Source of the DNA: Parasphingorhabdus marina DSM 22363
Lineage (GTDB): Bacteria; Pseudomonadota; Alphaproteobacteria; Sphingomonadales; Sphingomonadaceae
DNA: 64,000 nt
Assembly: GCF_900128895.1 (NCBI RefSeq)
Contig: NZ_FSQW01000001.1
Coordinates: 1,302,001-1,366,000, forward strand
Direction: 5' to 3'
Part shown: positions 24,658-33,774 of the stretch, piece by piece
Layout: every line of letters starts with the position of its first letter
Numbering within the stretch: position 1 is the first letter of the stretch
Translations under genes and position numbers: made by a program
The notes under the pieces: model-generated
The model's database searches: none
Told to the model about the DNA's origin: nothing
The model's input: only the letters and a program-made list of their open reading frames with translations

Positions 24658-25469
24658 CCCTGCCGACCGAAACCCGGATGGTGGATGTCGGTGATGCCGA
24701 GATTCATGTCGAATTGACCGGCAGCGGCCCCAACCTGTTGCTGGTCGCCGGACTTGGCGGTCGCGGAGCGTTCTGGACCAATCAGATCCAGGATTTTGCC
24801 GCCCATTTCCGGGTCATTACATTCGATCATCGCGGGTGCGGAAACAGCACGCCGGACAAGGTGGTCTATGGAGCGGAGCATATGGCCCGGGATGTGCTTG
24901 CCCTGTTGGATGCCATGGACATCGGGCAGGCTGGACTGGTCGGGCACTCAACTGGCGGAGCGATTGGCCAGCATATTGCACTGGACCAGCCCGAACGCCT
25001 TTCAAAGCTTGTGCTGTCCTGCAGCTGGGCCGGGCCGGATGAATATCTGACCCAGCTATTCCGTACGCGGCGGGAAATATTGATCAGTTGCGGGCCGCTC
25101 GCTTATCTGACCATGGGCACCTATCTCGCCATGCCGAGCTCGGTCCTGCAACCGCAAATGACCTCGGCACGAGCCTTCATGGAGGAGCGTCTCGCGGCCT
25201 TTCCGGGGCTTGAAGTCGAACTGTCCCGGATCAACGCGGTATATACGCATGACCTGCGCAGCCGGCTGCATGATATCAGGGTGCCAACCCTGTGCATCGG
25301 GGCAAACGATGACCAGATTACCCCGCCCGGATTCACCGAGGAAATGGGGCGGCTGATTGATGGCGCACAAACCCATTTGCTGGACCGCGGCGGACATTTC
25401 AGCCCGTTGGCTTCCACCGAAGCCTATAACAAGCGCGTCCTGGAATTTTTGACCAAAGAGGAGGACTGA
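24654..25469 (+). CDS. Alpha/beta hydrolase, single-domain
   Basis: 271 residues. The nucleophile Ser lies in GHSTGG, the acid in CIGANDDQITP and the His in RGGHFSP, in the usual order. The nucleophile strand and the LLVAGLGG oxyanion loop resemble RutD, enol-lactone hydrolase and N-formylmaleamate deformylase-like enzymes, all of which cleave small amides, esters or C-C bonds in ring-degradation pathways. The ATG overlaps the aldehyde dehydrogenase stop (ATGA). The exact bond cleaved is not deducible. Confidence 0.85.
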   Translation: MTLPTETRMVDVGDAEIHVELTGSGPNLLLVAGLGGRGAFWTNQIQDFAAHFRVITFDHRGCGNSTPDKVVYGAEHMARDVLALLDAMDIGQAGLVGHSTGGAIGQHIALDQPERLSKLVLSCSWAGPDEYLTQLFRTRREILISCGPLAYLTMGTYLAMPSSVLQPQMTSARAFMEERLAAFPGLEVELSRINAVYTHDLRSRLHDIRVPTLCIGANDDQITPPGFTEEMGRLIDGAQTHLLDRGGHFSPLASTEAYNKRVLEFLTKEED

Positions 25470-25970
25470 ATGGCCAGCGACATTACCAAAGGCAAGTCGG
25501 TCATCATCGGGCCGGACGATGGGCAATCGCTCTGGCAGCCCATGCCGTCCCGCGGCTATGTCAATGTCAATCTCACGCCTGACAACATGCCCTATGACAC
25601 CTTCTCGAGCGGCATTCAGATGATGCCGCCGGGTTGCATGGTGCGCGAGCACGGCCACAAGCAAAACCATGAACTGGTCTTTGTCTATGAAGGCAATGGT
25701 CAGGTTGATATTGACGGCGAAGTTACCGAATTCGGGCCCGGTACGACGATCCTGTTCGCGCGCAATTGCACGCACTGGATCAAAAATACCGGCGATACCG
25801 ATCTCAGGATGTTCTGGGTGTTTTTTCCGCCGGGGCTGGAGGACTGGTTCAACGCTATTGGGCGGGAGCGAACTCCCGGCGATCCCATGCCCAACCCATT
25901 TGATCGCCCCGACAATGTCCAGGAGGTGATGGACAAGATGCGTTTTCTGCCACCTCGGAATTCCGGCTGA
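25470..25970 (+). CDS. Small cupin-domain protein
   Basis: 166 residues with one cupin barrel. Motif 1 shows H61-x-H63-x3-H67-E68 in REHGHKQNHEL, and motif 2 shows the late His in NCTHWIKNTGD, so it likely binds a divalent metal. A role as metal-dependent dioxygenase, isomerase or sensor of a pathway compound is possible. It starts directly after the hydrolase stop and its stop overlaps the next ATG (TGATG). No specific reaction can be named. Confidence 0.82.
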   Translation: MASDITKGKSVIIGPDDGQSLWQPMPSRGYVNVNLTPDNMPYDTFSSGIQMMPPGCMVREHGHKQNHELVFVYEGNGQVDIDGEVTEFGPGTTILFARNCTHWIKNTGDTDLRMFWVFFPPGLEDWFNAIGRERTPGDPMPNPFDRPDNVQEVMDKMRFLPPRNSG

Positions 25971-26953
25971 TGCGGATCATCCCCCGAACAGAGGTTGAAC
26001 AGCTGCTCCCGGTGGCCCGGTGTGTACCGGTCATGCGACAGGCCATGCTGGCTACTTCGGCCGGTGACGTGACCTTGCCGATCCGGCAGTTCATGCCGAT
26101 TCCCGATGCGCCGGGCAAACTCGCGATCATGCCGGGAACCCTAGGAGATCCAGCCTGTTTCGGGATCAAGCTGGTCTGCAAATATGACCGCCCGCATGGT
26201 GATCCGCTCGGCACCCATGTCGGCATGGTCATGCTGTTCGACAGCGTCAAGGGTGTCCCGCTGGCAATGATTGAAGGCAGCTCCCTGACCGCGATCCGGA
26301 CCTCGGCCACCAGTGCGCTCGCCACCGACCTGCTGGCAAGGAGGGATGCCAGGCGGCTGGCGATGATCGGCAATGGCGAGCAGGCCGATCGACATGTGCA
26401 CGCCATGCGGGCCGTCCGGAATATTGATCATGTCACAGTCTGGGGCCGTGATCCCGCGAGAGCGGGCATGTTTGCCGAAAAAATTGGTCGGAAAACGGGA
26501 GTCACCGTCAATGTTGCCAACACACCAGCAGAAGCAGTGGCCGAGGCAGATATCATCTGCACCACCACTTCTGCGCGTGATCCGGTGCTGCGTGGCGAGG
26601 ACCTGCAACCGGGTCAGCATGTGAATCTGGTCGGCGCGGCCATTCCTGCCGCCGCCGAAGTCGACGACGAAGCTGTTTCCCGATCGCGTTTCTATGTTGA
26701 CTACCGCGAAGCTGCGATGGCGGCGGCGGGAGAATTGCTGGGTGCAATTGAACGCGGAGTGGTGACCGAAGAACATATTATTGGCGAGATTGGCGACGTT
26801 GCAGGCGGCAAAGCACCCGGCCGCGAAAGCAATGACGAGATTACGATGTACAAGTCGCTCGGCGTCGCTTCACAGGATCTCGCCGCTGCTCATGCTATCT
26901 GGCAGATGGCCGAAACTCAGAACAAGGGGACGACTGTTGACCTTCTGGACTAG
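25970..26953 (+). CDS. Ornithine cyclodeaminase/mu-crystallin family protein
   Basis: 327 residues. The Rossmann motif LAMIGNGEQADRHVHAM, SSLTAIRTSATSALATDLLA and the IICTTTSARDPVL strip define the family, which includes ornithine cyclodeaminase, alanine dehydrogenase and ketimine reductases. The usual GxGxQA is GNGEQA here. In a catabolic operon it could reduce an imine or act as a dehydrogenase. Its last 17 bases overlap the start of the following lipoprotein gene, which uses another frame. Confidence 0.83.
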   Translation: MRIIPRTEVEQLLPVARCVPVMRQAMLATSAGDVTLPIRQFMPIPDAPGKLAIMPGTLGDPACFGIKLVCKYDRPHGDPLGTHVGMVMLFDSVKGVPLAMIEGSSLTAIRTSATSALATDLLARRDARRLAMIGNGEQADRHVHAMRAVRNIDHVTVWGRDPARAGMFAEKIGRKTGVTVNVANTPAEAVAEADIICTTTSARDPVLRGEDLQPGQHVNLVGAAIPAAAEVDDEAVSRSRFYVDYREAAMAAAGELLGAIERGVVTEEHIIGEIGDVAGGKAPGRESNDEITMYKSLGVASQDLAAAHAIWQMAETQNKGTTVDLLD

Positions 26954-28214
26954 AATATCTGGCATGCTCCTGCCGCTGGCACTGGCGGTGGGCGGTTGCG
27001 CCACCCCGGACACACCGGCTGTTCCCTCGCCATCCTTCTCCGCGGCGGAGGAGGCGCTGTATCTGAAACGGTTCGAGCTGCAGCGCAACGCGGCCATTGA
27101 GGGCGGGGGATTGCCCGCCTATGATCCGCTCGAGCCGGTTCGCGGCGCCGAGCGTTACCAGCCTCTGCCGGAAGCGGAACCGCGCATCGCTCGGCAGGCC
27201 CTGGCAGATGCCCAACGTTTCGCTGCCGAACGCAAAAGCTCTGCCTTTCTCGTATGGCATGACGGGGCGCTGGTGAAAGAGAGTTATTTTGGCGGGGCGG
27301 ATCGGGATTATCTCGTCAATTCCAAATCTCTGGCCAAGCCGCTGACCGCCATCATCATCGGCCGGGCCATTCTGGAGGGTCATATCCGGTCGCTCGATCA
27401 ACCGGTGGCCGATTTCATTACCGAGTGGAAAGGCGATCCCGGGAAATCCCGCATTCTGGTGCGCCATCTGCTCGACATGCGCAGCGGATTGCTGCCGCAG
27501 GGTTTTGGAAGCGGACCGGAAAACGTGCTCAACCGCGCCTATCTGCACCCGCGGCATGATGAAGTGATCATAAACGAATATCCCCTGGTGAACGATCCGG
27601 GCAGCCGATACGAATATGCCAACGCCAATTCCGAACTGGTGGCTCCACTCATCGAACGGGCAACCGGTCAGCGCTATCATGACTATGTCAGCGATGCGCT
27701 GCTGATCCCGCTGGGTGCACAAGGCGGGACTGTCTGGGTCAACCGGCCGGGAGGCATGGCCCATGCCGGTTGCTGTATCCAGCTGCCGGCCCAGACCTGG
27801 GCGCGGCTCGGCATATTGTTGCTCAATGACGGCATCTGGAAAGGCCAGCGGCTGTTACCGGAAGGCTATGTCACAAAAATGCGGACATCTACCGCAGAAA
27901 ATCCGCATGCCGGCCTCGGTGTATGGATTGCCGGGAATTATATCAGGGGACGCGGTCCGCTGCACCCATCGATGGACGCCGGCAAAACCCTCCACAGCGA
28001 ACCTTATGCTGACCGGGATCTGTTCCTTTTCGACGGCAATGGCAGTCAGGTGGTCTACATTGTTCCGTCCCAGGGACTGGTCATTGTGCGAACAGGAGAC
28101 CGTCCGGCGAAAGACAAGCCCTGGGACAACAGCTATATTCCCAACAAGATTATCGGCTCCATAGAGCGCATGCCCGGCGAGGCCATGCCCAAGCCACAAG
28201 CAAGCGGGGAATAG
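26937..28214 (+). CDS. Lipoprotein serine hydrolase, class C beta-lactamase/PBP fold (copy 1)
   Basis: 425 residues from a TTG start at 26937. The TTG has AAGGGGA six bases upstream and gives a canonical lipoprotein signal (MTFWTRISG, hydrophobic core, lipobox VGGC with Cys21), whereas the later ATG 26964 leaves too short a signal. The active site is S131-L-A-K134, with YAN as the second motif. Such proteins are esterases, amidases or DD-peptidases at the envelope. It overlaps the cyclodeaminase gene by 17 bp. A diverged paralogue is at 31882-33081. A role hydrolysing the island's substrate outside the cytoplasm is plausible but unproven. Confidence 0.83.
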   Translation: MTFWTRISGMLLPLALAVGGCATPDTPAVPSPSFSAAEEALYLKRFELQRNAAIEGGGLPAYDPLEPVRGAERYQPLPEAEPRIARQALADAQRFAAERKSSAFLVWHDGALVKESYFGGADRDYLVNSKSLAKPLTAIIIGRAILEGHIRSLDQPVADFITEWKGDPGKSRILVRHLLDMRSGLLPQGFGSGPENVLNRAYLHPRHDEVIINEYPLVNDPGSRYEYANANSELVAPLIERATGQRYHDYVSDALLIPLGAQGGTVWVNRPGGMAHAGCCIQLPAQTWARLGILLLNDGIWKGQRLLPEGYVTKMRTSTAENPHAGLGVWIAGNYIRGRGPLHPSMDAGKTLHSEPYADRDLFLFDGNGSQVVYIVPSQGLVIVRTGDRPAKDKPWDNSYIPNKIIGSIERMPGEAMPKPQASGE

Positions 28215-28215
28215 C

Positions 28216-29616
28216 ATGGCAAGTCTGGCCGAATCTGGCGGCGCCGCGAAAACCGAACAATTGCCGACCGGCCTGAAACTGGGCTGGGCGACGGGAGCAT
28301 TTGGCGTTGCTCTGCTGATGAACGGGATATCCGGCCTCATCCTGCTGTTCACCGCCAGCATATTGCAGATCGAACCCTGGCTGGCCGGACTGGTGATCTT
28401 TCTTGCGAAGCTGGTCGATGTCGTTACCGACCCGATTGTCGGAGTCTGGAGCGACCGGTTTGAGTCTCCCAAGGGCCGACGCCGGCCTTTCCTGCTTTGG
28501 GGGTCGATTACAGGGGCAATCAGTTTTGCGCTGATCTTCACCGCACCGTCATTCGAAAACCAGTATATGACGGCCTTCTACATCTTCATCGTGCTCAGTT
28601 TTTACGCGATCGCCTACACCATCTACAATATCCCCTATATGTCGATGCCGGCGGAGATGACCGACAGCTATCACGAACGGTCTTCCATCCATGCCTATCG
28701 CATGGTCTTCATTTCGCTGGGATCCTTCATCGCTACCGCCGGGGTGAAAGTGGTGCTGGAGGCGCTCGGAAAAACCGAGCCTTCGAGCTATGCGATGGTC
28801 GGCCTTGGCTGCGCCCTGCTCATCCTGATCAGCACCCTCATCGCCTATTTCACCACCGGCTCTGCACGTTTCACTCATGCCGGTGAAAAAAGCACCAAAA
28901 GCAATGCGGCCCAGGTCGTGGATGAATTCAACGCCGTCCGCAGCAATCGGCATTTCTTGCGTTTGATCAGTGTGAAGTTTGCGCAATTGCTCGGTGTGCA
29001 GACATCCGGTGCGGCCTTTGCCTATTTCTTTGTTCAGAGTTTGGGCCGCGATTTCAATGTGCTCGCAATTTTTGGCACGACGGTGACGATCTCGACAATC
29101 ATCTTCGCCCCGCTCCTCGTCAAATTCTCGAAGAGGTTCGGCAAGAAAAACGCCTATTATGTCGCCGCCAGTGTCAATATTTTCTATGCACTCAGCTGGT
29201 CTCTGGCGAGCGAGGGCGAGCCGCTCTGGTCAATCGTTTTGCGCGCCGCCTTTGTCGGTATCGCCTTCACCGGTAATGTGGTGATGGCGATGTCGATGCT
29301 GACAGACATCATCAATGCGGATGCCAATCGCACCGGGGTCCGCCGTGAAGGCGCATTCACCGCGCTATACAGCTTTGTCGAAAAGCTGACCGGCGCCGTC
29401 GGGCCGCTGATCGTCGGATTCGCCCTGTCAATTGCCGGCTTCAACAACAAACTGCCATTTGACGTGCCTCAGGGCGGCAATGTGGACATCGCTCTGTTGA
29501 TGGCCGTCAGCTGGCTTCCGGCAGTCTTCGGTCTGATTGCGGTCTGGATTTTGTCTGGCTACAAACTGACCGAAGAAGAACTGCAAAACACCAACCCCAA
29601 CAAGCAGGATAGATAA
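28216..29616 (+). CDS. MFS transporter of the glycoside-pentoside-hexuronide (GPH) family
   Basis: 466 residues with about twelve spans. DPIVGVWSDR in the first loop, RRRPFLLWGS and YNIPYMSMPAEMT are GPH/MelB-type signatures. The family imports sugars or, in sphingomonads, other organic molecules with a cation. It begins two bases after the lipoprotein gene and ends two bases before the methyltransferase gene, in the same operon. It is the second carrier of the island after the spinster-like protein at 21803. Confidence 0.87.
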   Translation: MASLAESGGAAKTEQLPTGLKLGWATGAFGVALLMNGISGLILLFTASILQIEPWLAGLVIFLAKLVDVVTDPIVGVWSDRFESPKGRRRPFLLWGSITGAISFALIFTAPSFENQYMTAFYIFIVLSFYAIAYTIYNIPYMSMPAEMTDSYHERSSIHAYRMVFISLGSFIATAGVKVVLEALGKTEPSSYAMVGLGCALLILISTLIAYFTTGSARFTHAGEKSTKSNAAQVVDEFNAVRSNRHFLRLISVKFAQLLGVQTSGAAFAYFFVQSLGRDFNVLAIFGTTVTISTIIFAPLLVKFSKRFGKKNAYYVAASVNIFYALSWSLASEGEPLWSIVLRAAFVGIAFTGNVVMAMSMLTDIINADANRTGVRREGAFTALYSFVEKLTGAVGPLIVGFALSIAGFNNKLPFDVPQGGNVDIALLMAVSWLPAVFGLIAVWILSGYKLTEEELQNTNPNKQDR

Positions 29617-29618
29617 TC

Positions 29619-30656
29619 ATGGAACTCCAAGACCCCAATCTTCGGCAACGCGGACGCGCCTCGCTGGATTTCCTTGCGCAAATGGGCGTAGCCGCCGCGC
29701 CGGTATCGCAAAAGGTGACCAGCGAGATCAGCGACCAAATGGACCCGGACAAGCTCCCGGATGATCTCGATGAGCGGGATGCTTTGATCAATGCCGCGCT
29801 TGCTGATTCCAGAGCCTTTGCCACCCATCGCCTGATGGGTGACTGGCACAGCCGCAGCTACACCAGGATCTCAACCGAGGCATTCGAAGAAATTCTGCCG
29901 GAGCTCCAGCCAGTTCTGGACAAAACCTCAAATGGTCCGGCATCGCTGGAACTGGACCCCGACCTTCCGCTCCCCGACTATTGGGACGGCGTCCACTTTC
30001 ACCGGACGGATGGCGGTTGGGACGGCCATGAGCATATGGGATATGTCCATGGCGAGATCATTCACAAGAAAATGGTTGCGCGCTTCTTCCCTGGCGGGAT
30101 TTTCCAGCAGCGGCAGAATGTCGCCGAAATGGCACCGCGCGACAATTACAAGCGCATATTGGACATGGGGTGCTCGAGTGGCCATTTCACAACCGCCCTC
30201 GCCAATACCTACCCGGATGCACAGATTACCGGAGTCGAGCTGTCCGCCCGCATGCTTGAACATGCCTTCCGGACTGCCAACGCCAATGGCTGGAACTGGA
30301 AACTCTACCAGCGTCCTGCGGAAGACACAGGGTTTGATGATGCCAGCTTCGATCTGGTCGCTTCTTATATCCTGATCCACGAGATTCCCGCCGATGTTGT
30401 CGAGAAGGTCTTCGCCGAAGCCTTTCGCCTGCTGGAACCCGGCGGCGACATGATCATGTCCGATGCCACAAGATATGCCGATCTCGACAAGCTCGGCGTG
30501 TGGAAAGCGGATCGCGGCGCGAAATATGGCGGCGAGCCCTTCTGGCGGGAAACAGCCAGCCTGGATCTTGCAGAGATTGCCCGAAAGGTTGGGTTTGAAG
30601 ATGTCAGCGCAGACGGAATTTATCCGCATGTGGTCAAGGGACGGAAACCGGCATGA
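29619..30656 (+). CDS. Class I SAM-dependent methyltransferase with long N-terminal extension (copy B)
   Basis: 345 residues. Motif I ILDMGCSSGHF at 180-190, then ITGVELS, FDLVASYILIHEIP and RLLEPGGDM. The N-terminal 175 residues are an extension without a recognised domain, with the patch H128-x3-GG-W like copy A at 17840. AGGA lies before the ATG. The small partner gene follows with an ATGA overlap, whereas in copy A the partner precedes. The two pairs therefore look like an old duplication with reshuffled order. The substrate is unknown. Confidence 0.8.
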   Translation: MELQDPNLRQRGRASLDFLAQMGVAAAPVSQKVTSEISDQMDPDKLPDDLDERDALINAALADSRAFATHRLMGDWHSRSYTRISTEAFEEILPELQPVLDKTSNGPASLELDPDLPLPDYWDGVHFHRTDGGWDGHEHMGYVHGEIIHKKMVARFFPGGIFQQRQNVAEMAPRDNYKRILDMGCSSGHFTTALANTYPDAQITGVELSARMLEHAFRTANANGWNWKLYQRPAEDTGFDDASFDLVASYILIHEIPADVVEKVFAEAFRLLEPGGDMIMSDATRYADLDKLGVWKADRGAKYGGEPFWRETASLDLAEIARKVGFEDVSADGIYPHVVKGRKPA

Positions 30657-30943
30657 GCGGGCCTCATCGTGACAATCCCCGGAGTTTCAATTTTCCCGAG
30701 GGTGAATTGCTGCGCCCCGAACAGATCGACAATCTCGGTCGGGCGGTGATCAGCCTGACCCGGGAGATTTGTGTCCTCACCGACCGGCAACTGGTCCTGG
30801 AAAAGGTGCTGGCCGAAGAAGGCATCGACATTGCCGAAGCGGTCGACACCTATCAACCGGACGAGGCGGTGCAGAAACGGATTGACGCCCAAACCAGCCT
30901 GATCATCCAGACGATAATCGGCGATCTGACCGGAGCCGAGTGA
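30653..30943 (+). CDS. Small helical partner protein of methyltransferase module (copy B)
   Basis: 96 residues. The core IDN-x3-A-x3-L-x8-DR-x2-VLEK-x-LA-x2-GID (residues 25-59) repeats that of the 112-residue protein at 17487 with the same spacing. It is helical and acidic, with no signal peptide and no cysteine cluster. Its ATG overlaps the methyltransferase stop (ATGA) and its stop overlaps the next gene's GTG (GTGA), so the three are tightly coupled, as expected for subunits. Function unknown. Confidence 0.75.
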   Translation: MSGPHRDNPRSFNFPEGELLRPEQIDNLGRAVISLTREICVLTDRQLVLEKVLAEEGIDIAEAVDTYQPDEAVQKRIDAQTSLIIQTIIGDLTGAE

Positions 30944-31878
30944 TCGATCGGCGGCATCTTTTGCTGGGAGCTTCCTGCGGGGCTATATCCGCGCTTTTTC
31001 CCGCACCCGTTTTCGCGCAACTCGTCAATTCGCCACCCTCCAGACCCGCGGTGACAGAGATTCCGGTTCGTCTGGAGACCGGCGACGGACACCGGTTCGA
31101 GGCGACGATCTTTGCACCGGACTTTGAAGGCACCTATCCGGCTGTTCTGTTTTCCCACGGCAATTTTGCCAGTCCCGATCGCTACCGGCACATGCTGAAC
31201 CCGATTGCCGAAGCAGGCTATGTTGTGATCGCACCAACCCATCTGGACGCGGAAATCCTGAGGCTCGATCCCAAACCCGCACCCGAAAGGATCTGGGCCA
31301 CCCGCAATGCAGAAATCGCCCTGATCGCTTCGATTCCGGAGCCGGTCCGAAAAGCTCTCGACCGACGCGACACCATGATCAGCGAAGACAAGCTGGCGGT
31401 GATGGGGCACAGCTATGGTGCGCTGATCGCGCAGCTGGCTGCCGGAGCGGTAGCAACAGAAGCGGACGGAGCGCAACCGAACCGGAGGATTCCCGGGGCC
31501 GGTGCCCTGGTCGCCTGGTCTCCGCCGGGGCCGATGGCCAACCTGATCAATGCCGAGGGCTGGTCGCATATTGACCTGCCCAGCCTCACCATCACCGGCA
31601 CAGCGGATGTCCTGCCCGGATTTATCGATAGCTGGGAACTGCACAAGGTCTCCCACAATGCCACACCGGCCGGGCAACGATGGCTGTGGGTCGGGGAAGA
31701 TGTGAACCACTATTTCGATGGCATTTTCGGCCGGCCGGGATCCATCCGGCGGGAAATCGGCGAGCGATTCAACCATGCGATCGCCACCACCATCCAGTTT
31801 CTGGATAGCCACCTGAAACCGGAAAAACCCGCCGCGCCGGTCGCGCCGACGACGGGCGTCACCCTTACCAAGGACTAA
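30940..31878 (+). CDS. Secreted alpha/beta hydrolase (dienelactone hydrolase-like) with Tat-like signal
   Basis: 312 residues from GTG 30940. The N-terminus DRRHLLLGASCGAISALF with cleavage near VFA-QLV looks like a twin-arginine signal, so the enzyme is probably exported folded. The nucleophile Ser lies in VMGHSYGAL, the acid is probably Asp in TGTADVLPG, and a late His is in DVNHYFDG. The oxyanion loop is VLFSHGNF. It resembles platelet-activating-factor-hydrolase or dienelactone-hydrolase-like enzymes. It likely acts on esters or lactones in the periplasm, together with the lipoprotein hydrolase that follows. Confidence 0.8.
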   Translation: MIDRRHLLLGASCGAISALFPAPVFAQLVNSPPSRPAVTEIPVRLETGDGHRFEATIFAPDFEGTYPAVLFSHGNFASPDRYRHMLNPIAEAGYVVIAPTHLDAEILRLDPKPAPERIWATRNAEIALIASIPEPVRKALDRRDTMISEDKLAVMGHSYGALIAQLAAGAVATEADGAQPNRRIPGAGALVAWSPPGPMANLINAEGWSHIDLPSLTITGTADVLPGFIDSWELHKVSHNATPAGQRWLWVGEDVNHYFDGIFGRPGSIRREIGERFNHAIATTIQFLDSHLKPEKPAAPVAPTTGVTLTKD

Positions 31879-31881
31879 GGC

Positions 31882-33081
31882 ATGAAAAAATCGCCTCTTG
31901 TGACTGGTCTCGTATCACTGCTCCTCCTGCCGGCAGGCTGTGTCTCTGCCACAGCGGACCCGGTCCCCGTCCGCGATATCAAAGCCGCTTCTCAGGCCCT
32001 GCAAGGTGCGACACTGCGGGACGTTGAGCGATTTCAGCCGAAAGTTGCGATCGGCAGCCAGTGTGTGCCAGCAGAATTTGAACACCCCGCTTCCAGCCCC
32101 GGGCCGAAGCTAACGGCGGCTCTTGCCAAGGCACAGGAATATTCCGAAGCACAAAAGGGTATCGGCCTGATGGTGCTGAAGGACGGAAAGGTCCTGCTTG
32201 AGCAATATATCGATGATGCCTCGGCAGAAACAGTGACTGACAGTTATTCCATGCACAAATCGCTATTTGCGCTGGTTTACGGAATTGCCTTGTCGGAAGG
32301 CATTGTCGGGTCCCTCAACGAAACCACAGGGGACCATATCCGCGAGTGGCGCAATGATCCGCGCGGCCGGATCACGCTGCGCCAGCTGCTGCAGATGGAG
32401 AGCGGACTCAAGCTGTACAGTTTTCAGGATGCAGGCACCAAATCCATGGAGCTATTGCTGGCTGCGGACATCAATGCCGTGGCGCTGGAACACCCGCTTG
32501 CCGAAGCCCCGGGCAGCGAATTCCGCTATAATAATGCGAACAGCCAGGTAGCCGGTATCGTATTGGAGCGTGCACTGAGGAAGGCGGGACATGCCGGATA
32601 TGCGGAATATCTGGAAAAGAAGCTCTGGTGCCCCTCAGGTAATGACAAAGCCGAAATCTGGTTTGACCGGGAAGATGGTTCACCGCGCTACTATTCGGGT
32701 ATGTTTACAACGGTTCGCAACTGGGCGCGCATTGGAGAGCTGGTCCGGAATCAGGGAAGGGTGGGGAACCGGCAGATCGTTCCGCAGAAATGGATCACGG
32801 AAATGGCCAAACCTGCAGCCACAAATCCCAATTACGGACTACATGTCTGGCTGGGTTCTCCCCATGTCGCAAAGCGGCGTTACAGCCGGCAGAACCCGCT
32901 AAGTGTCAGTCATGGAGCGCCTTATCGTACAGATGATGTGCTTTTCTTTGATGGTTTTGGCGGTCAGCGTGTCTATGTCGTACCATCGGCGGGCCTTACC
33001 ATAGTGCGGACCAGTCAGATCAACATGGACTATGACGATTCAGTCATCGTCAATCTGATTCTGGACGGACTGGACAGTTGA
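31882..33081 (+). CDS. Lipoprotein serine hydrolase, class C beta-lactamase/PBP fold (copy 2)
   Basis: 399 residues. The signal ends in lipobox LPAGC with Cys20. The active site is S123-M-H-K126 and the second motif YNN. Sequence strips shared with copy 1 at 26937 include the REWRNDP/TEWKGDP region, RQLLQMESGL/RHLLDMRSGL and the GLTIVRT/GLVIVRT end, so the two arose by duplication. It is the last gene of the plus-strand operon. A convergent glutathione S-transferase gene ends 6 bp beyond. An envelope esterase or amidase activity is likely; substrate unknown. Confidence 0.83.
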   Translation: MKKSPLVTGLVSLLLLPAGCVSATADPVPVRDIKAASQALQGATLRDVERFQPKVAIGSQCVPAEFEHPASSPGPKLTAALAKAQEYSEAQKGIGLMVLKDGKVLLEQYIDDASAETVTDSYSMHKSLFALVYGIALSEGIVGSLNETTGDHIREWRNDPRGRITLRQLLQMESGLKLYSFQDAGTKSMELLLAADINAVALEHPLAEAPGSEFRYNNANSQVAGIVLERALRKAGHAGYAEYLEKKLWCPSGNDKAEIWFDREDGSPRYYSGMFTTVRNWARIGELVRNQGRVGNRQIVPQKWITEMAKPAATNPNYGLHVWLGSPHVAKRRYSRQNPLSVSHGAPYRTDDVLFFDGFGGQRVYVVPSAGLTIVRTSQINMDYDDSVIVNLILDGLDS

Positions 33082-33087
33082 TCGCAA

Positions 33088-33774
33088 CTATCGCTGGTTG
33101 AACATCGCTTCGAAACTTTCTTCGGTCGGATTGCCGACCTTCATGTCCTCAGCCATCACTGTGACGCCGCGTTGCACCGCGGGCCGGGAACCGACAGTCT
33201 CCAGCCACCGTTCGACATTTGGAAATTCCGTGACATCGATGCCGTGCAGATTCTGTTGCTTCGGGGTCATCCACGGATAGGTGGACATGTCGGCAACCGA
33301 ATATTCGCTGCCCGCCAGAAATTCGACCTCACCCAGCCGTTTGTCTATTACGCCATAGAGCCGCTTCGTTTCGCCGCAATAGCGCTCGATGCCATGTTCC
33401 ACGCGCTCTTTGGCATAGCCATTGAAATAGCCACACTGGCCAAACATCGGCCCGATACTGGCGTTCTGAAAGAACAGCCACTGCGTCACGACCGATTGCT
33501 GTACCGGATCGGAAGGCCAGAATTTCCCTGTCTTTTGAACAAGATAAAGGAAAATTGCGCCAGACTCGAATACCGCATGTGGTGTGCCTCCGGGACCGTC
33601 AGTATCAACAATCGCAGGGACCCGGTTATTTGGGCTGATCGCCAGAAAATCGGGTACATGTTGTTCGCCTTTGAGAATGTTGATCGACCGGACCCGGTAC
33701 TCCAGTTCGAATTCCTCAAGCGCAATCGCGGTCTTGTGGCCATTTGGCGTCGGCCAGTAATAAAAGTCGATCAT
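33088..33774 (-). CDS. Glutathione S-transferase (Ure2p/YfcG-like)
   Basis: 228 residues. The N-terminal thioredoxin-like domain (WPTPNGHKTAIALEE, PNNRVPAIVD, FESGAIFLYL) and C-terminal helical domain (SVADMSTYPW) match bacterial nu-class/Ure2p-like glutathione transferases. It could conjugate, isomerise or cleave ethers with glutathione. It is the last gene of the minus-strand operon dioxygenase-lyase-GST-GST and shares one base with the upstream GST gene (TGATG). Confidence 0.88.
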   Translation of the reverse strand: MIDFYYWPTPNGHKTAIALEEFELEYRVRSINILKGEQHVPDFLAISPNNRVPAIVDTDGPGGTPHAVFESGAIFLYLVQKTGKFWPSDPVQQSVVTQWLFFQNASIGPMFGQCGYFNGYAKERVEHGIERYCGETKRLYGVIDKRLGEVEFLAGSEYSVADMSTYPWMTPKQQNLHGIDVTEFPNVERWLETVGSRPAVQRGVTVMAEDMKVGNPTEESFEAMFNQR

